Below, one piece after another: positions 19,950-32,249 of a stretch of DNA of 64,000 nucleotides. Where the stretch lies: NCBI GenBank assembly GCA_025766275.1, contig JAFKAC010000037.1, forward strand, positions 496,001 through 560,000. The letters run 5' to 3'. Under the pieces are notes generated by a model, which saw nothing but the letters and a program-made list of their open reading frames with translations, did not search any database and had not been told where the DNA came from. The position numbers and the translations under genes were made by a program. This stretch comes from Lactarius indigo. Taxonomy: Eukaryota; Basidiomycota; Agaricomycetes; Russulales; Russulaceae. The first letter of the stretch is position 1. The number at the start of each line of letters is the position of its first letter.

Positions 19950-21010
19950 ATAAATTAGTGTTGGAGGAACGAAGAGAAATGACAGAAAGCAACTGACCTG
20001 ACTGACGGATAAGATGCGAAATATAAATCACTTAAATGGGTACAAACGACTCCGCTTCCGATCAGTGTACCGGGCGCTCAGCTGTCTTGATAATATCATC
20101 GAAAGTGGTTTCACCAATAATTGTAGAAGGGTCGGACTGGTGCGCTCCCATCATTGCTTCCCTTTTATTGGCCGTCTTTGTAGCTCCATCGGAGCCATAG
20201 AAAGTACTCCCGGTAGGTGGTGATGTTTGTGCGCGAGTACCTACCAGTGGTGACGTGGAAGCGTTGATCACGTTGTTCTTGATGGGAACGCGATCCGTCA
20301 GAGATAGCAGAGGATTGGTAGATGCGACGACGACCGCAGTTTCTGGGGAGTCTTGAGTCATCGAGAGGGTTTTCTGCTTCGGCCGCGATAAGTCGCATTG
20401 ACAAGCAAGCTTGAAGAAGATGTCGCGTTCGTCGACACGGCGACCAGTAGGAGCGTGACCGGCTGTCTCGATGGTGCCACTTGTCTATTGTCACCCTTGT
20501 TGAAATCAAAGTAGGATCAATATGAGAGATATCTAACCCGCCGAATGAACGAGAATTACGATAAACGACGAACCACTTGTGGACCCGACAGGGGCAGTAT
20601 CTCCAATGACATCGGGATGTAGGAACCGCTCCGCATACAGACGTGGCATTGATTTTGAAGGCGACCATAAGCCATCAAGTTTCTCGTTCCACACCACTGT
20701 CTGTGGGACAGACGGTGGAGTGGAACGACAATCTTAACGCTTGCTGACTTCATCGTTGTCGCCGGATATATTACAATAACGAATAACTGCCTCTTCATAT
20801 GCAGCCATATCTTATTATGGGGGAGGTTGTGCCCTCTGAAGACCAAGAAAGAGATCGGGCTCTTGTCGGGGATATCAAAAAGTTAGGATATAAACGTACA
20901 CCAGTCACCTCAACACCTAGCTCGGACGAATTTCCTTGCGTTTAGGTGATCTGAGCGATGTCAGAGGACGATTTGGGATCGAACGTCGCTACAAAAAGAT
21001 CGGCCCACGC
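19950..21010 (-). pseudogene. C2-GTPase copy 3, truncated before the G domain
   Basis: It is collinear on the minus strand with copy 1 from its 5' flank through the C2 exons. VFRGHNLPHNKIWLHMKRQ matches the copy 1 LRAHNLPH... exon; a linker piece with FDFNKGDNRQ and STSPLVGTRAQTS follows, then a segment related to the strand just before the P-loop. Stops and frame changes break the copy. The match to copy 1 ends inside the intron that splits the P-loop (about 19950), so no P-loop, switch or NKxD region remains. The last 55 bases before the retrotransposon belong to another sequence that reads in frame into the kinase-like relic at 12030. Confidence 0.65.
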
Positions 21011-22849
21011 TGAGGGACCAGGCTAGAGCAATGATTCATCAGTAGGAAGGTTATTAGTCAGCGGCCTCTATGGATGAGCGTTCCCTATCTTGTGCAAATA
21101 TAAGGGCGTTTTGCGGGGTATAAAAAGATATTATTCTGGGGGTAGTATGAGCGAGCGTTTCAAGCTGTCCACGCACCATCCGCATGTTACCTGCACAGCC
21201 TGTACCGAAAGCGCTACGAACGATCCCAGTATTGTCAAGGCCCTCTTTCTAGCTGGCGAATTGGAAAAACCACCGTACAGGCCGAAACGAGCGAGTTGTA
21301 GAGGTGTATACCGTCGAAGAGGAGGGCGGTTACTGTAATGATGAACACGTGAACGTCGAATCGATCGTGAGACAGCGGGATTAGAATTTGCGTCAATCTC
21401 CGAGTCTCCAAAGAGAGCTCATTTTTGTTCTTCGCTCTGGGGACCGACGGTTTTCGCACTAATGTTTTATACTGTATATAGTATACATCCGTACTCATTT
21501 CTTTGTGAACCCCTTCTGGATCCGATACATCGTCTGAGTCGCTCCGCGAAGCCCTCTGCTTATGAGCGATTCGATTTACTGGGGTATTTTACTGTACTTC
21601 AAAGACGCATTTCGTCAGATAGCCATTTTTGGTTTATAATAGAAAGAAAATCTTGTTCTGCTCTCAGATTTTATTTTATTTTTGGCTCGTGGTACTCACC
21701 ACTGTACCAGTACCAAGGCCTACACTCATGTTTGGGCGATAATTGGATCGAGCCCATTATGTTGGAACGGGTACTCATAATAGTGACTTGGGAGATGCAG
21801 AAAGTGACACCAACAAAGAGTATCAGCCTGTTTCAACATCGCCCATGGGTTGCGAGGCACTTGATCTTGCCGACCTTAAATACGCTGGTGGATGACATTT
21901 AGTAGTAGAGCCGCAGGAGCGCATAGCAAGGCTCGATTTGTGGGGAAGTGGAGCGAAGTGCCGGGACGTTAGATTCGTGAGCGTAAAACAGCAGAGCGCC
22001 AGAAGCTTGTGGCGGGGACCACCGTTGTCGCCATGTGCATAGCTCGTAGGGCGTGGTCGGTTCAGTTGGGTTCTTTCCTTGCAATAAGGATAGAGTGCCT
22101 TGATGAACTCATTCAGTCCGCACGTACTCTTTGGAACGCCAGTGAGAAGACCCAGGTGCGTGTGCAGTGCTGACATGCTTCTGAGCCTAATAGCGACTCA
22201 AATACTAATAAAAGTGCATATAACACAGCCAAGACAAGGAAGGGGGGGGTCGCCATGATACCATGGTGACTCAAGAACCAGCAGAACCAGCGGGTCTCTC
22301 CAAATTTATGCGTTCAAGGCCGCCTTCACTCAAATCGCCATGTGGTCCATGCTTCGCGTTGTGCAAGTTCAATGAGCAATCAGAGAACTAGCGCGCAATG
22401 TCGGACTTCTCAAAAGAACGGGTGATCGATAGACCCCTAGGTTGTCGAAGTTCGCACAGTGCAGGCAACGCCGCCCTTCAGACCATGCCAACAGAAACTC
22501 GTTCCAGAATAGACTCGGCGCATCATACTCACACACTGGTCCCGCGAGCCCCGTCACATCTTTTTATATTGGCAGAAGAGTTCCGGTCAGAACGCCCAGG
22601 TCCGTCCTATCCAGTTCTAGCCAGCGTGACTACTGGAGAAATGCCTGCTCTCGTGTCGTACCACTACGCGCCGAAAAAGATACGGGCAGACATAATGGTG
22701 GCTTCTGTGCGGCTGTAGCGAGGATAATCAGCGAACGAAAGAGCCAGATAACAAGCTCGTTGCCAAGTAGCTGTGATAAATTTTAATTTTTTATCGTTCT
22801 CAGATTGGAACGTGAGTGCTTGAGCACGTGAGCGACGAGGTGCGGAGAG
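21011..22849. other. Intergenic, no gene supported
   Basis: The left end resembles the 5' flank of GTPase copy 1. Frames at 21462-21902 (plus), 21823-22176 (minus) and 22442-22786 (plus) overlap on opposite strands and show no motifs. Confidence 0.4.
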
Positions 22850-24148
22850 ATGATGCGGGGCTCAACCAAAAAAAGAAGGTGAGTTAGTGGTGCGACTGGG
22901 ATCGAATCTCGGATCGAATCGATGAGCGATACCTGGTTCTTAAACTTGAAAGACCCAGCGAATATAGAGCGTTCCCGCGGCTAAGCCCCGTCGTCAACTC
23001 CCATAGATCAATGATCTCATTTGCGAAGTTCGCAAGGAAGTTTGACATGATACCAGGTGACAAAGGATGCCACGGCGACACTCTTCTGTTCTGCGCAGAA
23101 TACGATTTCCCATTGCAAGCCCTGATCTGGGGGAGCAAGTTTTCCCTGCAAAATTTGAATGAGCCGGGGGCCATCGGCTGCAACTAAGTTCGCGTGGCAA
23201 CCCCACCCTGCGGTTGGAAAAAAAAAAGACTTGCGACCATGTGGTCACAAGACCGACTCGGGCTTCACGTCCGGGATGAGGGACACCACACACTCGGCTG
23301 GTCCCAAAACAGGCACTAAAACGTTCCTGAGCCGGCTTATGTTGTCCGATTTTCGGGAGAGGAAGTGGATGATTGAGCACAGCCCACATGCGGGGTGGGG
23401 GCGCTTACACGCGGATGAAGCGCCTTACGTTCATATTTGACACCAGGTCCCCTGCGGTGGCCGGGTTACTGTATAGTTGGTCAGCTCCCGCTCGACGACC
23501 ACGACAGTACTGTACATCGAACGACTGAGGTTTAATCGCGATAGAGACTTCTATTTCAAGAGTTCTTATCTGTAAGAGAACCGTTTTTTCGGGTTTGAGG
23601 AAGGTCTGACGGTAAGCGGACGCAACGGCCTGAGGTGGTTAGATAAGACCCTGTGCCGATTTGTGGCGTGTGAGAGAAGCGAAACTTCTCACAGTCAGGC
23701 CTAGTCAGGACCCAGGAACCCCATGATAACGGTTTAACCAGTTACCGGTACGACGTATCATATTCTTCTGACTTTTGCTACATTCACTTATCTTCTGGAC
23801 CATTCATTCATGTCATTGGCAATCTCCGCCATGAAGGCTTCCAAGAGCAGTGGTCGGTATAAGGAGGGATATTGCGAGAGATCTGATGTTTTCTGAGCTA
23901 CGCTGGCAGGGCAATCAAGTAACAGAACCTGTGCAGGTACCAAATCGGGGGGACCTGTGTGCCGGAGTGGATGCTTCTGGAGATAATGAAACCCGGCGCC
24001 TTTCTATCTATCGTTTCGATTTCTTCCATGTGGTCCCTGGCTGGTCACCAGCTCTCCCAAAGAGGCCATGACTTCCTCAAATAAAGCTCCCTTTTCCCAA
24101 CCCCCTTTCTCCACACCTTCCTGAGGCTGTTCTGCGCTCCCTGCGAAC
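22850..24148 (+). repeat. 5' flank of purine permease gene 1 (duplicated at 34570-35748)
   Basis: Landmarks shared with the second copy, in order: a CTGCAACTA-GTTCGC segment (23180 and 34838), a TTGCGACCATATGG/TGTGG segment (23235 and 34890), CAGCTCCCG-CTCGA-CGAC (23480 and 35060), an ACTGAGGTTT/CCGAGGTTT motif (23525 and 35092), and a GGATGCTTCTGGAGATAATGAAAC-type motif (23970 and 35560). The unit duplicated therefore included over 1 kb of upstream sequence. No gene is seen in either flank. Confidence 0.6.
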
Positions 24149-26553
24149 ATGTCCCCTACAATCTTCGACAGGATCAATGCCTCCGTACGCCAATCTTACT
24201 CCTCTTGGCTACTACATCTGATTACTCCGTACAGGTTGCTTATTCGTTCGTTGGGCGTTGGTTTAAACTCGAGGGGTCTGGTGTCCCCAACGAGCGACAG
24301 GGTTCTCGATTCCTCGTATGCACCTTTTGATTCCTTTTCCTTGTTCCCCGTCACTCACCAGTAACAACCCAGACAGAAATCCGTGCAGGCATCACAACAT
24401 GGGTGCGTCCCACTCCTACCAATACACATATATTTCCTATCAGTGTGGCTGACGACTAATACTCCTTTCAGGCCGCAATGGCGTACATCGTTCGTCACAT
24501 CCTGCTTATTGAATAGTACCGTAACCTGACGTACTACTCTATCAAAGATATCCGTCAACGCCTCCATCCTCTCTGACACGGGAGGCACCTGCGAGTGTCC
24601 AACTGGCGATGGCTGCTCCTCAGACCCGACATATCTTGCCTGTGTAGACGAGGTCCACAGAGACCTCATCACCACGACGGCTGCTATCTCTGCACTCTCA
24701 AGTTTCCTCATGGGGTTACTTGCGAATCTCCCCGTCGGGATGGCACCGGGCCTCGGGTTGAACGCTTACGTATGTACCAAATATTTCCTATTGACAACCG
24801 CTAAGTTGTGCCCGAAGTTCACCTACTCCATTGTTGGTTTCCACGGAACCGGCATCGTTCCGTACCGCGAAGCCCTTGCGGCTGTTTTCATGGAAGGGTA
24901 CGTTAGGTCGTTTCCAAAGCTAGGGACTACGCACCTGAACGTCTTGGACAGATGGATTTTCCTTGCTTTATCTTTGCTCGGTCTCCGTCAATGGCTTGCT
25001 CGTATCATGCCACAGTCACTCGTTCTCGCGGTCGGTGCCGGAATTGGCCTCTTCATCGCGTAATTCACGTTCGCTCTGTTCGTGCCTTCTCACTTACTGA
25101 CCTGTCTTTAGTTTCATAGGACTTTGTATGCCACGATGTTCCATCTTCTAGAAGTATACCTCTAACTTGCGTTGTAGCATCTGGCGGTCTCGGCGTTATT
25201 GGTGGTGATCCTGTCAATTTCGTGGGACTGGGGGGTTGCACACCAGATCATTACCTACCTAACCTTCCGCCAGGGTATTGCGATAGTGTCGTCATGCGTA
25301 GCCCTACGATGTGGCTTGGTATCTTCACCGGAGGGTAGGTTCACGTATTATGCCTAGGAGTGATGTCTACTAATTCTCGTTGCTCAGTATCCTAACAGTC
25401 TATCTCATGTTGTACCGCGTCAAAGGCGCGATTCTTATCGGTATATTCCTGACCTCGATCATCTCCTGGCCACGTGGAACGAGTGTCACCGTCTTCCCGC
25501 ACACCGATGCTGGCGACGCCGCATTCGACTTCTTCAAGAAAGTCGTAACCTTCCACCCCATCAAGCTCATCGGCAACGCTATTGATTACAACTACTCAAA
25601 CGGCAAAGTGTGGTACGCGCTCGCTACCATGCTCTACGTCGACATCCTCGACACGACCGGGACGCTCTACTCAATGGCGAAATTCGCGAACCTGCGCGAC
25701 CCGGTCACGATGGACTTTGAGCGCAGCACTGTCGCTTACTGCGTTGACGCGTTCTCGATCTCGATGGGCGCGCTTATGGGAACCAGTCCCGTGACAGCTT
25801 TCATTGAGAGCGCAACGGGCATTGCTGGTGCGTCATTATCCCACCTTCATCATAATTGAATATCTCGATGGATGATTCGGCGCGAGCAGAGGGCGGCAAG
25901 ACGGGTATCACGGCAATCACAACCGGCCTCGCGTTCTTCATCTCGGTCTTCTTCTCCCCCATCTTCGCTAGCCTTCCTCCATGGGCTACCGGCGGCGCTC
26001 TTGTGATTGTCGGGACACTCATGGCCCGTAACGTACGGGAGATCAATTGGGACTATATGGGAGACGCCGTTCCGGCGTTCCTCACTATTGTCATCATCCC
26101 TCTCTCGTATAAGTATGTGCCCAGTTCGTGTACTATACTGAAAGGGAACTGACAGTGGCTGTGCAGCATCGCGTACGGAGTCATCGCGGGCATACTCTCT
26201 TATGTCTTGCTCAATGGTTTGCCATGGATCCTCCGCAAGGTGTCTGGCGGCCGCATCGTGCCACCAAACTATGGCCAAGCTGAAGTATGGATCATCCCAC
26301 CTGGAGGCATCATCCCCGTCTGGATGTTCGTATTGGCACTTCTCATCCTTTGTTTGTGTTTGTTACTAATCTAATACGTCTTAGGAAACACGTTCACGGT
26401 TATCTCACCAATCGTCCTTACACACCAACCAATTACGCTTCCAGCCTTCGTCACCGTGACTCGGCCACTACCAACCGTACCTCCGACGAAAAGGTCGACG
26501 CATCTGAGGGGCACCGCACAATCGGCGTTGCTGTGACCGCGTCAAGAGAATAA
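24149..26553 (+). CDS. AzgA-like purine (adenine/guanine/hypoxanthine) permease, copy 1
   Basis: A many-exon gene for a polytopic membrane transporter, a proton-coupled purine importer by family knowledge. The start ATG 24149 (MSPTIFDRINAS, exon 24149-24184) splices to exon 24235-24315 (FVGRWFKLEGSG) and a ten-codon exon 24373-24402, TEIRAGITTW. Then come AAMAYI and [18 protein letters not shown], the typical AzgA N-terminal signature. Further conserved pieces are [133 protein letters not shown] and [20 protein letters not shown]. Each exon joins in phase through short GT-AG introns. The C-terminal tail after PPGGIIPVWM is poorly conserved and its last intron could be read in two phases, so the end at 26553 is uncertain. 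Confidence 0.88.
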
Positions 26554-26929
26554 TATGATGGTCGTGTGGAGGTATCTTTAAGACTGTTATTATTATTATT
26601 GTTCACTTTCGACGCACAACGTGCAGTCGATACTGCAATCTTATCTCGCTCTGTAACATCTCCGGGATTTATTTTTAGAAACAGAACTGTACTGGTGGCA
26701 TGTTGATATAGTACCCCAGAAATACCCTTCTGTGCTACGCTCGTTTCCAAATGCAATCGTTTTCGCTATCTCCCCTCGCTTGCTCGATTATAGCACATAC
26801 AATACGTTATCCGATAAGGTGGTCTTCCTTCTGCAAACTTGTCTTCCACAGCCAACATATGTGAACCAAACCGCGACGTGCATACTATAGTTGCGAGTCG
26901 GTCCTTAAGTGGGCATACTCGTAGTATTG
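26554..26929. other. 3' flank of purine permease gene 1
   Basis: This is probably 3' UTR and spacer. It has a short TTA/TTATTATT run near 26583-26600. No coding frame is supported. Confidence 0.4.
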
Positions 26930-28000
26930 TTTGCTCATGGCCGGGTTGGCTTCGTCAAATGACGATGACGTCCACGATATCGGTTCAGCCTCGGTCCAAT
27001 GGGGGTCGTTACATTTCTCACCTCGAATGATTACTTATTTAGGCAAAAGGCAAATTTCGCCATTTTGGACTGCGTGATCCTCGGCCTGTCGACTGAGAGG
27101 AACACCAACAAGACCAATGGGTATTGTTTTCGTCCTTTCTTTCTTTCATTATGCGATGTTTACGCCAACAAGCTCAAAGAGAGCGTACAGGAGGTACCAT
27201 AAAGTGCCGTCCTAGGATAGAGCAATGCGAAGTTGCACTAGCCAAGGCAGATTATAAGTCGACTGAGTCGAGGTACTGTATACCAGATGCTGGCAACCAG
27301 GCTCGCCTAGACGATGTCTGATCGGACCCCCGGAACCAACTTCGCTGTCTGGAAGCCGGGGGCAGACAGGACACCGGAAGTGCTTCGGGGAAGTTGTGTA
27401 TGCCGGCCTTAACGTACACGCGATGTGCGCGGCGGGGATGTATGGCCGTGGTATGTAATCCGGGGATTGAACTGCTCAAACGGGTACGCAAGGAGTACCG
27501 GACGAACGAACCCGCGGGCTCGACGAGCATCAATCTCGATGAACGGGGGAAGCGAATGCGTTCTTCCTTTGAGAACGGGCACTCCCCAAAACCGTATGGG
27601 AAGTCATCGCACCAGATTCAAATTGGCGTGAGCCGCGTGGCATACTCGGTCCGTCCGAAGCTCCTTCTCGCTCATGGCGAATGGGCCGAGGGAAAAAAAA
27701 GGGGCTCGCGTACAGGTCGCGCCGTGGATCGCATCGTGCTGCCATTCCGTCGGCACTCCGAGTCCCTGCCTGTACGCAAGTCGAGTATTGAATCCTTACT
27801 AGACAGCGTGGTCAAAAGTTTGAGCACTTGTGCTGCAGATCTGCGCTGCAGGACGGAGCGGCTTGCGCACAGGCCGATATAAACTTTGAGTGTCCGGTGC
27901 TCGGTGACAACAGAGCCTGAGATCTCGCGTTTGCATGTATTAGGGACACGGAGGTGACTTGATTGAACTAGAGGAGGGACCTTCCATTGGATCGACAAGA
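26930..28000 (+). repeat. Relic repeat R2 (GTPase 3' flank family)
   Basis: It corresponds to 5370-6400 and 32250-33300 and shows the same order of landmarks: NDDDVHDI-type piece (about 26955), ATACCAGATGCTGGCAACCAG (about 27280), GCGATGTGCGCGG (about 27420), GCTGCCATTCCGTCGGC (about 27740), a TGCAGATCTGCGC block (about 27835) and a terminal GTGACTTGATTGAACTAGA (about 27954). The R3 copy ends with the same GTGACTTGATTGAACTAGA. No intact gene. Confidence 0.6.
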
Positions 28001-28129
28001 CTGTTCAAATAAGGGTACACGGCGCGCTTGACCGTGAAGAGCACCACGGGAATCGTCAGCTTTTTTCGCCAGCTGTGGGTGACAAAAGGGAAACCCTGCT
28101 ACGGCGGCGAAGCTGAGTCTTCGTTGCTT

Positions 28130-28300
28130 CCTTCGTTGCTCTTATCACCGCTGCACGACTTTATGTCAAGAAAACTCGAGCAAGTTGCACGAATCGGGAT
28201 CTTTACGGGCGGATATGGAGGGAAGATGTTGATTTCGACGAAGAAAGTGGGGGCTGTTGAGATCCAACGGCTCAATGATATAAGTGATCGCAAATCGATA
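28130..28300 (+). repeat. Inverted partner of the segment at 31640-31780
   Basis: The stretch GCAAGTTGCACGAA-C-GG...GGATATGGA-GGAAGA...TTTCGAC-AAGAAA...GGG-TGT-GAGATC here matches the reverse complement of 31660-31770. Here it is broken; at 31658-31984 on the minus strand it is an open frame. The two copies flank the trypsin-like gene in opposite orientation. Confidence 0.6.
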
Positions 28301-29049
28301 GCGCTTGAACCGGACCTCTGTGTACTGAGGTCCGGTAGTCCATTGAGTGCAAGTTGCATGGATCGAAGAAACCCATATGAGTTTGTGCACGTGGTGCATC
28401 ACGTGATTATATGTGACGTACTTTTGGCACTGGCATGAGCACTTGGCACTGGTTTGACAGTCTGACCATGACTTAGCTGGACCGATGAGGGTAAATCTGC
28501 GATATCATACAGGCCGGTTACGGGCCTAGAACTTAGCCCTGCTGTCATAAACCTTAGCTTGCTCCGCCATGCCTTGGCCAGCCCACTTTCAAGTTGTCGC
28601 GAAATCCTCTCGTCTGTTGGACATGGAGACAATTAAGAACAAGTTCTATGGGGCTCTATAGTGCTATTCTTGACGCCGCATTCCCTGCACCGAACATGCC
28701 CTTAACCGTCCGTGCCGCACCGCGCCTCTTCCCACACTCCGCGTCTCAACCGGCGCTGCACGGACCCTTCCCGCGTAGAAGCAAAGCCGCGATTCGCAAA
28801 GACGAGTCGTTTTCGACAAAAGGCGCAGAAAAGGAGAAAAAGCAATTTGCAAAAAAAAAAAAAAAGGGAGACATTTGCTAAAATCTCCATCAAATCTCAA
28901 TAATTTTTCTTCATAAAAAATTATACATGTTGTAGCTACAGATGTATACTTTGACCCTTACTGTAGATTGCTGTATTTTGATGATGTGAGAGAGGAATTT
29001 GGAAGGCGAGAAAATATCAGTGGCTGCTGACGTAAGGGGGGATGGTTCC
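28301..29049. other. Intergenic, no gene seen
   Basis: It contains a homopolymer of A of about 14 bases near 28850-28864 and AT-rich sequence after 28880, probably the 3' flank of the minus-strand trypsin-like gene. Confidence 0.45.
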
Positions 29050-31107
29050 TTAGATGTCGTCGTCCCAATAGAGGTTGGCACCAGGGAACTTGGCCAGGAT
29101 GAGGGTCCAAAGCCAAAACATGGGCGTTCCGAAGGTTATGTCCGACGAGCCAATTTTCCCGGTGCCACCGGTGAGCAGGGCAACATACCTGCCAACGGCG
29201 TCGACGATGATGGATCCACTATCGCCGCCCCAGGAGAAGGGACCAGATTCGTTGCTGTAGGGGTGGACCGCTACTTCAGTCGAATTGATCTCGCCTGTGG
29301 GAAAGTACCGGCGGACGTGAGACAAATATCCGGATAAGCCACCCACGGTGGTGAGCGTCTTAGAGCCGCGTTTGATGACGCGGCGGTTGGGATCACCTTC
29401 CAGAGTCTTTTTGTCAGGCTTGCGTATCTCTTCATCCGAAAGAATGCCTTGCAACTTGAAGAGACCTTCGTCCGGATATTCGAACTCATGCGCTGCATCG
29501 AACCAGTCGTACATTAAATTCCTGAACTTAGTGGGGGAGATCTCCGGACCTGGAAAATGAACAGTCAGAATAGACGCCTTCAGCGAGACAGGTCAGCACC
29601 CACCTAAGCTAAGCACGTTGTTCCTGAGGTTCGTGAACTTGTCCTCGGCGAGCTTGATGACACAAAGGTCCTTCGTGAAGAGGTGGGGAGGAGTTGCGAC
29701 GCTGATGGGGGGTGCCCAGACGACGTGACCGATGATGCGGTCCTTCAACTTGCCCCACTTCGTCTTCACTTTCACGAAGTACTGCTTCAACGCGTCGATC
29801 TTGGTTCTGAGCTCGGTCAGGTAGCGCTGGGTCTCCGCCAGCTGGCCCGCAGACTTCTGAGCGTCGTCGCCACCAGCCTCCACCCTTCTCGTTAACTTCG
29901 CAATGTGCTCCTCCAAGGGATCGACCGTGTCGATAAGAATTCTACCAATATGGCCCTGGATCGAAGCGAGGTAGTTGGTGAACGCGTTGGGTCCCATCAC
30001 GACGACCTCCCTCTTGGGTCCGGCTATGTAGGTGTAGTCAGAACTGCTCCCAACTTCTCAGGGGTAATAACGTACCGACGTAGTTGTATTCATCGTTGGG
30101 CTCGCTGTCCTTGAAAAGAACGTGACGGGCGGTGACCGCGTAGAGCTCATCCCCAACCCTAAAGTAAAATCCGAGCGTACCCTGCATGGTCGTCTTCAGG
30201 CCGGCAATGGGCAAGCTGAGTGCAGTAGACAGGTTGTCGATGACGTCCTTTAGGGGATCGAAGTAAGAGGCTGGGGGGAAGAGCTCTGGGCCAGCCAAGG
30301 ACTTGGCCACCGACTCCCGGTAAGCAACCTCGACATCGGTGATGCCATGCTTCTTGAGGAGCTCAAGGATGTCGTTGGCAGAGTAGTGGGCGACCTCGCC
30401 GGTGAGAGTATCCGGCATGACCCCGACCCAGATCGTAGCCGGAGTGGTGTAGACTGTCCCATACACGACGGGCTTGATGTGCGCAATGTCGTCGTAGTTG
30501 AGGCTTGCCTCGTCCCCCTCGTCATCTTCGCTCTCTTCGCTCTCCACGATCTCCTGGTCATCGCCCTCCTCAGTCCAGGTGAAGCGGACAAGATCGACAG
30601 ATGTCAGCTTAATACCTCTCTCGTCGAGGACCTTGACGACCTATGGAATGAATGTCAGTCCACAAATTGCTGCGCCTCGAGAACGGCACGAACCTCAGCA
30701 CGAATAGTATCCCACAGACTATCCTCGCCCAGTTTGTGATCCTCAGGAACGGTACGAAGCTTCATCAAACGACAGTATTCCTCAGGGCCAGTGGGCAGGA
30801 CGTATTTCTCCTTCTCTCTCGTTGTCCTGTAGACAAGCTTGGGACAGCGACCTCTGGGACCAGAGACACCGGCGTAGTAGAGGCACGCCTCGAACTTGGG
30901 GACATCGTAGGGAGAGGACTCTACAGATAAATCGCTCGAAGAGGTGCTGTCGTTCGAGTAGAGACTGTTGACGTCGGGATCGGTGTCGCTGTCGTTCAAG
31001 CTGAAGAGGCGGTGCCGGCGCACGGCGAAGGCCGCGCATTCCTCATCGAATGCCTTAGACAGGACATGGGCCTCTAAGTTGTTCTCGATGGGGTGACCGT
31101 CCTCCAC
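29050..31107 (-). CDS. Trypsin-like serine protease-fold protein with coiled-coil insertion
   Basis: Four exons join exactly in phase: 31107-30694, 30640-30076, 30023-29604 and 29549-29050, 632 residues. Features of the chymotrypsin fold appear in the right order: a strand before the histidine, YFRVGDELYAVTARHVLF (catalytic His in TARHVL), then KDLCVIKLAED (candidate Asp in the position of the DIAL motif), then SWGGDSGSIIVD (Ser of GDSG). No signal peptide is evident and the N-terminal third is acidic (a run near residues 165-185), suggesting an intracellular protein. Between His and Asp lies an insertion of about 110 residues with heptad-like, charged sequence (EEHIAKLTRRVEAGG, LTELRTKIDALKQYF), a probable coiled coil. 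It may cleave or simply bind protein; I do not know a named family. Possible start sites further upstream were not excluded. Confidence 0.75.
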
Positions 31108-31408
31108 TTAAGAAAGTATACGAGCAGGTTAGTATAGAATAATAGCAATAAAACGGTAAAGGACTCGCTTGTGGTGGGATCGAGTTCAAAGTTATCAAGC
31201 AAGCAAGTAGCAAGTGGTTTGGCGGAGATAAAAAAGTGACGTCACTACTGCATCTGAAGATCCAGTACCCCTTCTTCACATCTCGCCCATGTCGACGGAC
31301 GGCGCGCAGCATTCCACTCGCAGTTCCACCTCTTCGGCAATAGAACTCCCTGTCACCTCAGCTGGCGTCACCGCCCCCTTTTCCGGCACGTTCTATCACG
31401 GTTGCTGA
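31108..31408. other. 5' flank of the trypsin-like gene
   Basis: This is the presumed promoter for the minus-strand gene ending at 29050. No specific element could be mapped. Confidence 0.35.
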
Positions 31409-31534
31409 CTAGAGAGGCCTGTAGTCATCGTGCTACAAATGTTCATTGCCGTCATTAACGAGAACGTCAGCGTCGCCGAGGGGACCAAGCTCAGTCAGCA
31501 GGCGAGCCTCTACTTTCGAACGCAGGATTTATGA
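31409..31534 (+). pseudogene. Fragment of a CCH1-like voltage-gated calcium channel
   Basis: A short frame reads VVIVLQMFIAVINENVSVAE, then GTKLSQQASLYFRTQ and a TGA. The FIAVINENxxVAE motif is the hallmark of the last pore segment (IVS6) and its cytosolic exit in fungal Cch1 channels. It is preceded by a plausible acceptor (GACTAG). Nothing else of a roughly 2000-residue channel is present nearby, so this is an isolated exon relic. Confidence 0.6.
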
Positions 31535-31657
31535 ATGCTCCCCTTCCACCCGATTCACGAGTCGTGAATCACGACCACAACCTAGTACGCCACTGCAGGA
31601 GCTCAGGCAGATGGTCCAGGCGCCATCAATTTCGCGATCGCCTATGTCATTGAGTCG

Positions 31658-31984
31658 TTAGATCTCGATAACCCCGTTTTCTTTGTCGAAATCCAGTGTC
31701 TTCCTTCCATATCCACTCGTAAAGACGCAGAAAATCAAATTCGAACCCGGTTCGTGCAACTTGCCCATCTCGTCCCAATACCAATGTCGTAGGGAATCAG
31801 CGCTATCGGAAGACAACTCTCCTACTACACATATGGGAGAGCCAGCAGTGCCATCAGGCCTGTTGCCCTGGTGAACTCTACCTACTCCGTTGTGGACACT
31901 GCTCCTATTAGAAGGTGGAACACGAATACCATGCATGAGGAGGGTCGTGCCAGGTTCTTGGCCGTGGTAGAAGAAATAAAACAA
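31658..31984 (-). pseudogene. Unidentified open frame, inverted relative to 28130-28300
   Basis: A 108-codon minus-strand frame contains LRHWYWDEMGKLHEPGS and FVFTSGYGRK-type sequence (FCVFTSGYGRKTLDFDKEN). The sequence is protein-like and recurs in degraded, inverted form on the other side of the trypsin-like gene. No family recognised. It is probably a gene fragment. Confidence 0.4.
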
Positions 31985-32249
31985 ATGGTCCGCGATCTTT
32001 GGTAGGGATCTACTGTATGTATTCTGTTGTTCGACCTTCCCTCACATCATTCTAGAGGCGTTGCCGCCGGTCAGTACGGGTCAGTACCATTGGTGTTTCC
32101 TGTCCGTGAAGGTGATTTCCTTCAAGTTCTGCTCCCTACCAACTTGTCTTCCTCCACTAGTATGCGTGAACTAATCCACAGTCTGCATAGTCACCCGTCT
32201 GCCCGCGAATGTTCCCGAGGGATAACCATACTCGTGACTTTTTTTCAAT

